Notes under the pieces: generated by a model
What the model saw: the letters and a program-made list of their open reading frames with translations, nothing else
Databases searched by the model: none
What the model was told of the DNA's origin: nothing
Virus record (IMG/VR): IMGVR_UViG_3300042261_000484
Span: 1 to 28,085 of that record
Length of the DNA stretch: 28,085 bases
Direction: 5' to 3' (one strand)
DNA from: a virus
Part shown: one piece after another, positions 12,989-20,290 of the stretch
Layout: each line of letters starts with the position of its first letter
Position numbering within the stretch: the first letter of the stretch is position 1
Made by a program: the position numbers and the translations under genes

Positions 12989-13993
12989 GTGGCAACTTTA
13001 GCATCCGGCGCTTTGACCCTGGCAGATTGGGCAAAACGTCTTGATCCAGATGGCAAGGTTCCTGTAGTCGCGGAACTATTGTCACAATCTAATGAAATCC
13101 TGGAAGACGCCGTATTCCAAGAAGGCAACTTGCCAACCGGTCACCGCGTGGTGATCCGTACTGGTTTGCCGACTGCCTACTGGCGTTCGATCAACCAAGG
13201 TATTCCAACCAGCAAATCAACCACTGTACAAGTGGATGAGGCGGTAGGTATGCTGGAATCTTACGCGCGTATCGATAAAGACCTGGCTGACCTAAACGGC
13301 AACACCGCGCAGTTCCGCTTGTCTGAAGACACCGCGTTCCTGGAAGCGATGAACCAGGCGCAAGCCAGCACTTTGTTGTACGGCAACCCTGCAACAGACC
13401 CTCGTCAGTATTTGGGTTTGGCGTCACGTTACGGTGCGATTTCAGGCGCGGGTAACGCGAGTAGCATCATCGACGCAGGCGGTACAGCATCGAACAACAC
13501 ATCAATTTACTTGGTGGTTTGGGGCGACAACACTGTTTTCTGTACCTTCCCGAAAGGTTCAAGAGCCGGTTTGACCCACGAAGATCAAGGCATCTTGACC
13601 GTGTACGACGGCAACAACAACCCTTATCAAGCGTACCAAACCCACTATCAGTGGAAAAACGGCTTGGTGGTTAAAGACTGGCGTTATGTGGTGCGTATTG
13701 CAAACATCAACACCGCTAACTTGGTGGCCGAATCTTCTGCCGCTGACTTGGTGAAATTGATGAGCCGCGCATTGGATCGTATCCCTAACTTCGGAATGGG
13801 CCGCGCCGCGTTCTATATGAACAGAACCGTGTACTCAATGTTGAGAATCCAGGCGTTGAACAAATCACAAAACGCGATCGACGTTCAACAAGGTTTGAAC
13901 CAGTTCGGCACACCGCAATCATGGACTCAGTTTGAAGGTGTCCCATTGCGCCGCGTGGATCAGATTTTGAACACCGAATCGCGCGTCGTTTAA
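12989..13993 (+). CDS. Major capsid protein (BPP-1-like, HK97 fold expected)
   Basis: This 334-residue protein should build the icosahedral shell. It contains TLADWAKRLDPDGKVPVVAE and ILEDAVFQEGNLPTGHRV near the start, then TTVQVDEAVGMLESYARIDKD and SAADLVKLMSRALDRIPNFG, which I know from capsids of the BPP-1 Bbp17 type. The start codon is GTG at 12989, supported by AAGGAG at normal distance and the conserved beginning ATLASGALTLADWAKR. Codon use is more uniform and AT-richer at third positions than in neighbours (many TTG, GGT, CGT), typical for a highly expressed structural gene. Confidence 0.9.
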   Translation: MATLASGALTLADWAKRLDPDGKVPVVAELLSQSNEILEDAVFQEGNLPTGHRVVIRTGLPTAYWRSINQGIPTSKSTTVQVDEAVGMLESYARIDKDLADLNGNTAQFRLSEDTAFLEAMNQAQASTLLYGNPATDPRQYLGLASRYGAISGAGNASSIIDAGGTASNNTSIYLVVWGDNTVFCTFPKGSRAGLTHEDQGILTVYDGNNNPYQAYQTHYQWKNGLVVKDWRYVVRIANINTANLVAESSAADLVKLMSRALDRIPNFGMGRAAFYMNRTVYSMLRIQALNKSQNAIDVQQGLNQFGTPQSWTQFEGVPLRRVDQILNTESRVV

Positions 13994-14006
13994 TAGGAGA
14001 TTCATA

Positions 14007-14474
14007 ATGTATGTAGATAACGGCTTACTTGTTTCTGGTTCGGTGTCGGCAGCTAACGTCATCACCGGCCAAACAGTTAACGGCTCCGGTAACGTGCTGT
14101 CAACCAACACGGTTGACCTTTTGCAAAACCGAGATTTGGGCGAAGGTTTGGACGTATTCGCAAGGGTGCAGGCTACTGTTGCCCAAGCGGGCGCGACTTC
14201 GGTCGAGGTGCAGGCGATTACCGCCGACGATGCGGCGTTGACCGCCAACATTAACGTGTTGGCTACCACCGGCGCGTTGGCGATTGCGAAATGGTCGGTT
14301 GGCGCACGTCAGGCAATCAAATTGTCAGGCGTATTGAACAGCAAAGGCCAACGGTATTTGGGCATTCGCTATGTGATCGTCGGTACGTCTACCGCGGGCG
14401 CTTTCGTGGCTGATTTTGGTATCGGCGCACAAGGTGGCGGGGCGTTCTACCCTTCTGGTTTTACAGTTCTTTAA
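14007..14474 (+). CDS. Bbp16-family capsid cement protein
   Basis: The 155-residue product starts YVDNGLLVSGS and includes DLLQNRDLGEGLDVFARVQA, ARQAIKLSGVLNSKGQRYLG and GAFVADFGIG, matching the Bbp16 family described as capsid cement in BPP-1-like phages. It likely sits on the outer capsid at threefold or quasi-threefold positions. It follows the capsid gene by 13 bases with ribosome site AGGAG, so both would be made from one transcript before the strong terminator downstream. Confidence 0.8.
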   Translation: MYVDNGLLVSGSVSAANVITGQTVNGSGNVLSTNTVDLLQNRDLGEGLDVFARVQATVAQAGATSVEVQAITADDAALTANINVLATTGALAIAKWSVGARQAIKLSGVLNSKGQRYLGIRYVIVGTSTAGAFVADFGIGAQGGGAFYPSGFTVL

Positions 14475-14484
14475 GGGGTAGATC

Positions 14485-14649
14485 ATGGCTCAATACAAAG
14501 TTTTGGAAAGATCGTTTATCAATAACGCGATTGTTGAAGAGGGCGCCGTCGTCGAGTACGACGGTGAAGCATCCAGCAATCTGGAATTGATCGTGGAAGA
14601 AAAGCCAGCGAAGAAAGCGAAAGCTGACGCCGCTGACAGCTTGGTTTAA
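14485..14649 (+). CDS. Small phage protein of 54 aa
   Basis: This short frame has a good ribosome site (AAGGGG, 6 bases before ATG) and starts 10 bases after the cement gene stop. The sequence AQYKVLERSFINNAIVEEGA, then VEYDGEASSNLELI, is a pattern I recall from short proteins near phage capsid genes, followed by a charged Lys/Ala tail (EEKPAKKAKADAAD). It may be a minor head component. The strong terminator begins 21 bases after its stop, so it is the last gene of the capsid transcript. Confidence 0.75.
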   Translation: MAQYKVLERSFINNAIVEEGAVVEYDGEASSNLELIVEEKPAKKAKADAADSLV

Positions 14650-14670
14650 TCCTGTGTATGGCTGACTTTG

Positions 14671-14697
14671 CGGGGGCTTTATGCCCCCGTCTTTTTT
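14671..14697 (+). terminator. Strong Rho-independent terminator after the capsid genes
   Basis: CGGGGGC (14671-14677), loop TTTAT and GCCCCCG (14683-14689) form a perfect 7-bp GC stem followed by TCTTTTTT. It divides the late block into capsid and tail parts and lies only 11 bases before the next gene's start, so some read-through or an undetected promoter must supply the tail genes. Confidence 0.85.
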
Positions 14698-14708
14698 GGG
14701 GATAATGA

Positions 14709-15359
14709 ATGGCAACCGAAGTAGATATTTGCAACTTGGCCTTGGCTCACTTAGGCGATACCGCAACGGTGGCCAGCATTGATCCACCAGAGGGATCAGC
14801 GCAAGCAGAACATTGTTCGCGGTTTTATCCAATCGCGCGCGATGGATTGTTAGAGATGCACTCGTGGGGTTTTGCGACCAAACGAGTGCAACTCGCTTTG
14901 CTTTCCGAAGCATGGGGGGAATGGACGTATGCCTACGCCCAGCCAAATGACGCGGTTAACCTTATTGCCGTCATCGATCCTACGGCGACCGACGATTACA
15001 GTCAGACCTTAGAGAACGTCGCGGTAACCGCGGGCGGTTCCTATGTTCCACAAGCGTTTTCGTGTGAGATCAACGAAACCGGCGTCCCTGTCATTCTGAC
15101 CGATTTAGAAAACGCGGCCTTGCGATATACCGCCCAGGTGTCAGACACCGGAAACTTTTCGCCCTTATTTGTCACCACCTTGGCCTGGTATCTGGCCTCG
15201 ATGTTAGCCGGCCCCTTGATCAAAGGCGATGCCGGCGCGGCCGAGTCCAAACGATGCCTGGCGATGGTGAAATACTCCCTGGAACAAGCCGCCGAATCCG
15301 ATGCGTCACAGCGTCGAATCAACCCCGCGCAGAAAGTCGCGTGGATCAGCGGGAGATAG
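14709..15359 (+). CDS. Tail tubular protein A-like head-tail adaptor
   Basis: The 216-residue product begins ATEVDICNLALAHLGDTA, then SAQAEHCSRFYPIARDGLLE and MHSWGFATKRVQLA, the well-known start of T7 gp11-like tail tubular proteins, which bind below the portal and join head to tail. The C-terminal part (TTLAWYLASMLAGPLIKG, then a helix with SKRCLAMVKYSLEQAAESDA) fits too. Length is near the T7 protein. The start is ATG 14709, close behind the capsid terminator, with a weak GGGG ribosome site. Confidence 0.88.
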   Translation: MATEVDICNLALAHLGDTATVASIDPPEGSAQAEHCSRFYPIARDGLLEMHSWGFATKRVQLALLSEAWGEWTYAYAQPNDAVNLIAVIDPTATDDYSQTLENVAVTAGGSYVPQAFSCEINETGVPVILTDLENAALRYTAQVSDTGNFSPLFVTTLAWYLASMLAGPLIKGDAGAAESKRCLAMVKYSLEQAAESDASQRRINPAQKVAWISGR

Positions 15360-15362
15360 CGC

Positions 15363-17405
15363 ATGGCTAACCTAAAGACCCTGCAAAAGTCTTTCACAGG
15401 CGGCGAGATCAGCCCCGAAATGTTCGGGCGGATCGACGACGCTAAGTATCAGTCTGGCCTCGCTACTTGTCGCAACTTCATTGTGAAGCCCCAAGGCCCT
15501 GTGCAAAATCGCCCAGGCTTTGCTTTTGTGCGTGGGGTAAAAACCTCCGCCAAAAAAACCCGCGTGATCCCGTTCACTTATTCAACCACCCAAACAATGG
15601 TGATCGAATGCGGGGCAGGATACTTTAGATTCCATACGCAAGGAGCAACCTTGCTCAATGCTGGAGTGCCTTATGAAATTACCAATCCCTATGCCGAAGC
15701 TGATCTTTTTGATCTGCACTTTGTTCAGTCTGCGGACGTCCTGACCATTGTTCACCCGAACTATGCGCCGCAAGAGCTACGCCGTTTGGGGGCGACCAAC
15801 TGGACACTAACCACCGTTTCATTCAACGCGGCGGTAGCCGCACCAACGGGGGTAGCCGCCACCGCTACTGGATCGGGAACCGCAAATTACAGCTATGTGG
15901 TTACGACTGTTGGCGCGGATCAGGTGAGCGAGTCCGCCGCTTCAACCGCGGGAACGTGTACGAATAATCTGTTTACGTCGGGCAACAAAAACACAATCAC
16001 TTGGACTGCGGTAACGGGCGCGTGGCGATATAACGTCTATAAATTGTCCGGTGGGCTTTTCGGGTACATCGGGCAGACTGACGGCACGTCTATCGTTGAC
16101 GACAACATCGCCGCGGACATGGGCAAAACGCCGCCCATTTACGATGCGGTGTTCGGGTCGGCGGGCAATTATCCCGGCGCGGTGTCGTACTTCGAACAGC
16201 GTCGAAGTTTTGCCGCCACCACCAACGACCCGCAAACCATTTGGATGACCAAATCAGGCACCGAATCGGTGATGTCGTACAGCTTGCCAATCAGGGACGA
16301 CGACCGAATTAAGTTTCGGGTAGCCGCGCGCGAAGCGAACACCATCCGCCACATTGTGCCACTGACACAATTGCTGTTGCTGACCGGCGCCGCGGAATGG
16401 CGGGTGACATCGGTTAACTCGGACGCAATCACCCCGACGTCAATTTCAGTCCGCCCACAGTCATACATCGGCGCTAGCAATGTGCAGCCAGTGGTGATTA
16501 ACAACAATCTTATTTACGGCGCGGCGAGAGGCGGACATGTTAGAGAATGTGCATATAATTGGCAGGCTAACGGGTTCGTGTCCGGTGATCTATCGCTACG
16601 GGCGCCCCACCTGTTCGACTCTTTCGACATCACAGACATGGCCTACGCCAAAGCGCCCATTCCGCTTGTCTGGATGGTATCCACCACGGGTAAATTACTG
16701 GGTCTGACCTACGTCCCGGAACAGCAAATCGGCGCCTGGCATTGGCACGATACCGACGGGGTGTTCGAATCCTGCGCGGTGGTTGCCGAGGGCGGCGAAG
16801 ATTTTCTGTATTGCGTGATCCGCAGAACGATCAACGGGTCGTCGGTGCGGTATGTGGAGCGCATGGCGTCACGTCAGTTCGTTGATCCAGCCGACGCGTT
16901 CTTTGTGGACGCCGGATTGACTTATTCAGGCGCAGCCGCTACAACCATCAGCGGTCTGTCGCACTTGGAAGGCAAAACGGTCAACGTGCTGGCCGACGGC
17001 GCGGTACATCCGCAATGCGTCGTCACCAGCGGAGCAATCACGTTGCAACAGGCCGCCAGCAAAGTGCAGATTGGCTTGCCGATTACCGCCGACACGCAAA
17101 CCTTGCCGGTCGCCGCCCAGGTGGACAACGCCTTCGGGCAAGGGCGCTACAAAAACGTCAATAAAGCGTGGCTCCGAGTGTACCGTTCGAGCGGTATTTT
17201 TATTGGGCCGGATGCCGACAACCTGGTGCAAGTTAAACAGCGGACGACCGAGAACTACGGTTCCGCGCCAGCGCTTAAATCCGAAGAAATTTCGATCCTG
17301 TTAAATCCCTCTTGGGCGGATAGCGGCCAAGTATTCATCCGACAATCCGATCCACTGCCGTTGACTATCGCCAGTCTTACCTTAGAAATCGCGCTAGGCG
17401 GCTGA
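15363..17405 (+). CDS. Tail tube/nozzle protein (tubular protein B / stabilisation type) with inserted Fn3-like domain
   Basis: This 680-residue protein starts NLKTLQKSFTGGEISPEMFG, then SGLATCRNFIVKPQGPVQNR, the conserved opening of podovirus tail proteins that extend the tail tube (T7 gp12 or P22 gp10 role). Residues of about 158-256 (PTGVAATATGSGTANYSYVV to GWTAVTG-like turns and YNVYKLSGGLFGYIGQT) look like an immunoglobulin/fibronectin type III insert, often used for surface contact. The later part keeps EQRRSFAATTNDPQTIWMTK and LLLTGAAEWRV, matching the family. The ribosome site GGGAGA lies 6 bases before ATG 15363. The stop overlaps mini-ORF C (TGATG). Confidence 0.83.
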   Translation: MANLKTLQKSFTGGEISPEMFGRIDDAKYQSGLATCRNFIVKPQGPVQNRPGFAFVRGVKTSAKKTRVIPFTYSTTQTMVIECGAGYFRFHTQGATLLNAGVPYEITNPYAEADLFDLHFVQSADVLTIVHPNYAPQELRRLGATNWTLTTVSFNAAVAAPTGVAATATGSGTANYSYVVTTVGADQVSESAASTAGTCTNNLFTSGNKNTITWTAVTGAWRYNVYKLSGGLFGYIGQTDGTSIVDDNIAADMGKTPPIYDAVFGSAGNYPGAVSYFEQRRSFAATTNDPQTIWMTKSGTESVMSYSLPIRDDDRIKFRVAAREANTIRHIVPLTQLLLLTGAAEWRVTSVNSDAITPTSISVRPQSYIGASNVQPVVINNNLIYGAARGGHVRECAYNWQANGFVSGDLSLRAPHLFDSFDITDMAYAKAPIPLVWMVSTTGKLLGLTYVPEQQIGAWHWHDTDGVFESCAVVAEGGEDFLYCVIRRTINGSSVRYVERMASRQFVDPADAFFVDAGLTYSGAAATTISGLSHLEGKTVNVLADGAVHPQCVVTSGAITLQQAASKVQIGLPITADTQTLPVAAQVDNAFGQGRYKNVNKAWLRVYRSSGIFIGPDADNLVQVKQRTTENYGSAPALKSEEISILLNPSWADSGQVFIRQSDPLPLTIASLTLEIALGG

Positions 17406-17500
17406 TGCACTTAATCAAACGTCGAGCGGGTATGGTGATTGCCATTATTCCTCGGAGTTTACGATATGACAGTTCAAGGAGTCGGCGCCCCATCTTTTAG
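17405..17500 (+). CDS. Mini-ORF C starting with the GATGCACTTA repeat (31 aa)
   Basis: The frame starts inside the tail gene stop (TGATG), encodes MHLIKRRAGMVIAIIPRSLR and 11 more basic/polar residues, and ends 35 bases inside the next gene. The middle has a short hydrophobic run (MVIAIIP). Only the first nine coding bases match the other copies. The downstream gene has its own ribosome site here, so coupling is less needed than at B or D. Confidence 0.33.
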   Translation: MHLIKRRAGMVIAIIPRSLRYDSSRSRRPIF

Positions 17501-18113
17501 CGGCCTCAATGGCGGCGGCGGCATGGGCGGCCTGGGCGCGGCGTCGATCATTTCCAGTATTGGCGGTCTTTTTTCCTCAGCCATTGGTGGGTTTTACAGC
17601 GCCAAAGCCCAAAAATACCAACTTAAAACGCAGGCAATCATCGCCGACACCAACGCGCGTATCGCGGAGATGGGCGCGCAGTCTGCGCTTGCCCAAGGCG
17701 AACGCGAGATCGGCAACCTCACACTTAAAGCGGGTCAACTCAAGTCAACACAGCGGGCGTCGATGGCGGCCAATGGCGTTGATCTGGGCGAAGGCAACGC
17801 GGCGGAGGTGCTGGCTTCGACCGAGATTATGAAAGAGGTTGATAAGAACACCTTGCAAGCCAACGCGATTCGAAGCGCGTGGGGCTACCGGATGCAAGGC
17901 ACCAACTTTCAGAACGAAGCGCTGACCGCGCGCAATACCGCAGGGGCAATTAGCCCGTGGATGAGCGCGGCGGGCACCTTGCTAGGCGGTGCAGGCAACG
18001 TGGCGTCTAACTGGTACATGATGAACAAAATGGGGGCTTTCGATAAAGGCTCGATGTTCTACATGGGTGGATCAGGTTCGGCCGGATCAACCGGCGCCAT
18101 GGGAGGTAACTAA
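17466..18113 (+). CDS. Internal virion protein, T7 gp14-like
   Basis: The 215-residue product has a Gly-rich start, a hydrophobic stretch (residues 20-42, AASIISSIGGLFSSAIGGFY), then a helical core with IIADTNARIAEMGAQSALAQ and RASMAANGVDLGEGNAAEVL, and LQANAIRSAWGYRMQG. This core is typical of T7 gp14-type internal core proteins, which leave the virion first and form a channel in the outer membrane. A second hydrophobic Gly/Ala segment (SPWMSAAGTLLGGAGNV) lies at about 160-180. ATG 17466 is chosen for the CGGAG site 9 bases upstream. The stop overlaps the next start (TAATG). Confidence 0.82.
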   Translation: MTVQGVGAPSFSGLNGGGGMGGLGAASIISSIGGLFSSAIGGFYSAKAQKYQLKTQAIIADTNARIAEMGAQSALAQGEREIGNLTLKAGQLKSTQRASMAANGVDLGEGNAAEVLASTEIMKEVDKNTLQANAIRSAWGYRMQGTNFQNEALTARNTAGAISPWMSAAGTLLGGAGNVASNWYMMNKMGAFDKGSMFYMGGSGSAGSTGAMGGN

Positions 18114-20290
18114 TGCCAAGAGTCCCGACATACGACAGTTTTCAGGTGATGCCGAATACGGCACCGACCAACTATTTCCATACACCTAACCTACACGCCG
18201 AACAAGTCGGCAAACAAGCGGAGCAAATCGGCCAAGCCATGACAGGCATGGGCGATGCGTTTGCTAAGACCGCGCTGGACATGGCGCAAGAGGCCAACCA
18301 GCTACGGGTGGATGATGCAACCAATCAGCTACGCGAAGCGGCGCTGCAATTGAAGTTTGGCCAGAACCCAGGCCAAGCACCTCAGCCAGGACAAATCGCT
18401 GGATACACCCAGCTAAAAGGGGCCGACGCGCTTTACCGGCCTGACGGCACCGCGTTGTCGGAAGAATACGGCAACAAGCTACAGGAACATATCAGCAAAA
18501 TATCCGAAGGCTTAGGCAACGATGCCCAGCGCGCGGCGTTTACGCGCTTTGCCAACGGCTATAACGCCGGGTTTCGGGCGGACGTATCCGCGCACGAAAT
18601 CGGCGAGTTCCGCGACTACAGCCTGTCCGTCGCCGACGGTATTCAAAAAACGGCGATGAATGACATTGCCTTGAACTACAACAACCCGGCGGCGATTCAA
18701 GACGCGGTGGGGCGTATTCAGGCAGAAACCTACCGGCAGGCCAAAATTCTCGGCAAGTCGGCCGAATGGCAAGAAGCCTCGGCCCGGTCGTTGACCAGCT
18801 CGGCGCACAAATTAGCCATTTCTACCGCGCTTGAAAACAACAATCCGCTTTACGCCGAAGACTATTTGAAACGCTTTTCAACGCAAATGAACGCAGACGA
18901 CATCCTGTCCGTTCGTGGTCATATCACCAAGGACGTCGATAACCGGATTGGTTCCAGTGTGGCTAACGAGGTGCTACAGAAAGTCCAGCCACAGATCGCC
19001 CCGGGCGATGCAGAAAGAGCTTATCGGGTGGGCGTTTGGAAAGAATCCAGAAACAAGCAGTTTGACAAGAACGGCGCGCCGTTGACCAGTTCAGCGGGTG
19101 CGGTGGGGATTGGCCAGGTAATGCCAGGCACCGGCCCCGAAGCGGCAAAACTAGCGGGCCTGCCGTGGGACGAAAACGCTTTTAAATACGATGAAAAGTA
19201 CAACTACGCTATTGGCTTGGCGTACTTTCAGAAACAGTTGCAGGACAACGGCGGCGAACTGGATAAAGCGTATGCCGCTTACAACGCGGGACCTGGCGCG
19301 CTGAAAGAAGCGGTCAAGAAAGCCGAGAAAGAAGGCGGAAATTGGCTGGCTAATCTGCCGCAAGAAACCCAGAAATACGTCATTGAGAACGTAAAAAATT
19401 ACAACGCAGGGGGTGGCGCACCGCCGCGTCCAACGTTTGCCGAGATTGACGCGCAACTCAGAGCCGATCCGCGAATCGCCAATAATCCACAGCGCTACAA
19501 AATCGCCCGTGACCAAGCAAGTATCCAGTTTGAAGACCAAACCAAAGCAATTAAACAGCGAGAGGAAGAAGGCACTGCTACCGCTATCAAGGGCTTGATC
19601 CAAAACGGTGGCCGCTTTAGCGACTTGCCGTCGGACGTGATCGCCAACATCCCTCCCAAGGAATACGACAGCGTGTTGTCTACCGCCAAGAAAATCGCCC
19701 TGGGGGACGATCACACCAACCTGGCGCTTTACAACAAGCTGACCTTGGACCCGACCAAAGACCCGGTGACAGGCCAAGCGATGAGCGATAGCCAATTCAT
19801 GCGGTATCGGAGTGAGTTGTCTGAGTCGGACTTCAAACACTTTAGCAATGAGCGGGCTAAAGTCGGCAAGCCTGATTCACCGACTGACCCGGCATCGGTG
19901 AACATGGAAGCGGTTAACAGCACGTTGAACTACACCCTTAACATGTTGAAGATCGACCCAACACCGAAAGACGGCACGGCCGACGGCCAACGGGTGGGCG
20001 CGATTCGTAAGACGGTGGTGCAGGCCATCATTGCCCAGCAAGCCAGCGCCGGTAAGAAGTTCAGCCAGGCGGAGGTGGTCGAACACGTTAACGCGCTGTT
20101 TGCCAAAAACCAGACCGTCAAGGGCCTTATCTCAGGTTATTCCGGCTCGATGCTGGGCATGAAAACCAGCGACCTACCGTCGGGCACCGTTAAAGAAATC
20201 AAAACCGCGCTGAAATTGCAAGGCAACGAAGACCCGAACGACGCGCAAATCCTTCAACACTATTGGATCACCCAGTTTACAAAACGATGA
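18113..20290 (+). CDS. Internal virion protein with lytic transglycosylase (SLT) domain
   Basis: This 725-residue ejection protein has a helical N-terminal part (1-295), then a soluble-lytic-transglycosylase-like domain at about 300-415: KESRNKQFD with E311 as likely catalytic acid, SSAGAVGIGQVMPGT, GLAYFQKQLQ and AYAAYNAGPGAL, all in the normal order. It should cut peptidoglycan glycan strands so that DNA can cross the cell wall. The C-terminal 300 residues are helical and polar and may form the periplasmic tunnel as in T7 gp15/gp16. In T7 the transglycosylase is in gp16; here it sits in the smaller partner. The stop overlaps the next gene (ATGA). Confidence 0.87.
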   Translation: MPRVPTYDSFQVMPNTAPTNYFHTPNLHAEQVGKQAEQIGQAMTGMGDAFAKTALDMAQEANQLRVDDATNQLREAALQLKFGQNPGQAPQPGQIAGYTQLKGADALYRPDGTALSEEYGNKLQEHISKISEGLGNDAQRAAFTRFANGYNAGFRADVSAHEIGEFRDYSLSVADGIQKTAMNDIALNYNNPAAIQDAVGRIQAETYRQAKILGKSAEWQEASARSLTSSAHKLAISTALENNNPLYAEDYLKRFSTQMNADDILSVRGHITKDVDNRIGSSVANEVLQKVQPQIAPGDAERAYRVGVWKESRNKQFDKNGAPLTSSAGAVGIGQVMPGTGPEAAKLAGLPWDENAFKYDEKYNYAIGLAYFQKQLQDNGGELDKAYAAYNAGPGALKEAVKKAEKEGGNWLANLPQETQKYVIENVKNYNAGGGAPPRPTFAEIDAQLRADPRIANNPQRYKIARDQASIQFEDQTKAIKQREEEGTATAIKGLIQNGGRFSDLPSDVIANIPPKEYDSVLSTAKKIALGDDHTNLALYNKLTLDPTKDPVTGQAMSDSQFMRYRSELSESDFKHFSNERAKVGKPDSPTDPASVNMEAVNSTLNYTLNMLKIDPTPKDGTADGQRVGAIRKTVVQAIIAQQASAGKKFSQAEVVEHVNALFAKNQTVKGLISGYSGSMLGMKTSDLPSGTVKEIKTALKLQGNEDPNDAQILQHYWITQFTKR

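Noticed and set aside
12429-13085. 218-aa minus-strand frame
   Set aside because: Antisense to scaffold and capsid starts; Ser/Leu-rich shadow composition, no ribosome site, no recognisable domain.
13960-13993. Programmed frameshift at the capsid gene end, as in T7
   Set aside because: No slippery run or extended overlapping frame is visible; the gene ends in a TAA followed by the cement gene's own ribosome site.
19151-19840. 229-aa minus-strand frame
   Set aside because: Lies wholly opposite the transglycosylase gene; hydrophobic and Val/Arg-rich as expected for a shadow frame.
20263-20286. TTG start for the giant protein
   Set aside because: The ATG at 20287 overlaps the previous stop as ATGA, the pattern used throughout this genome.
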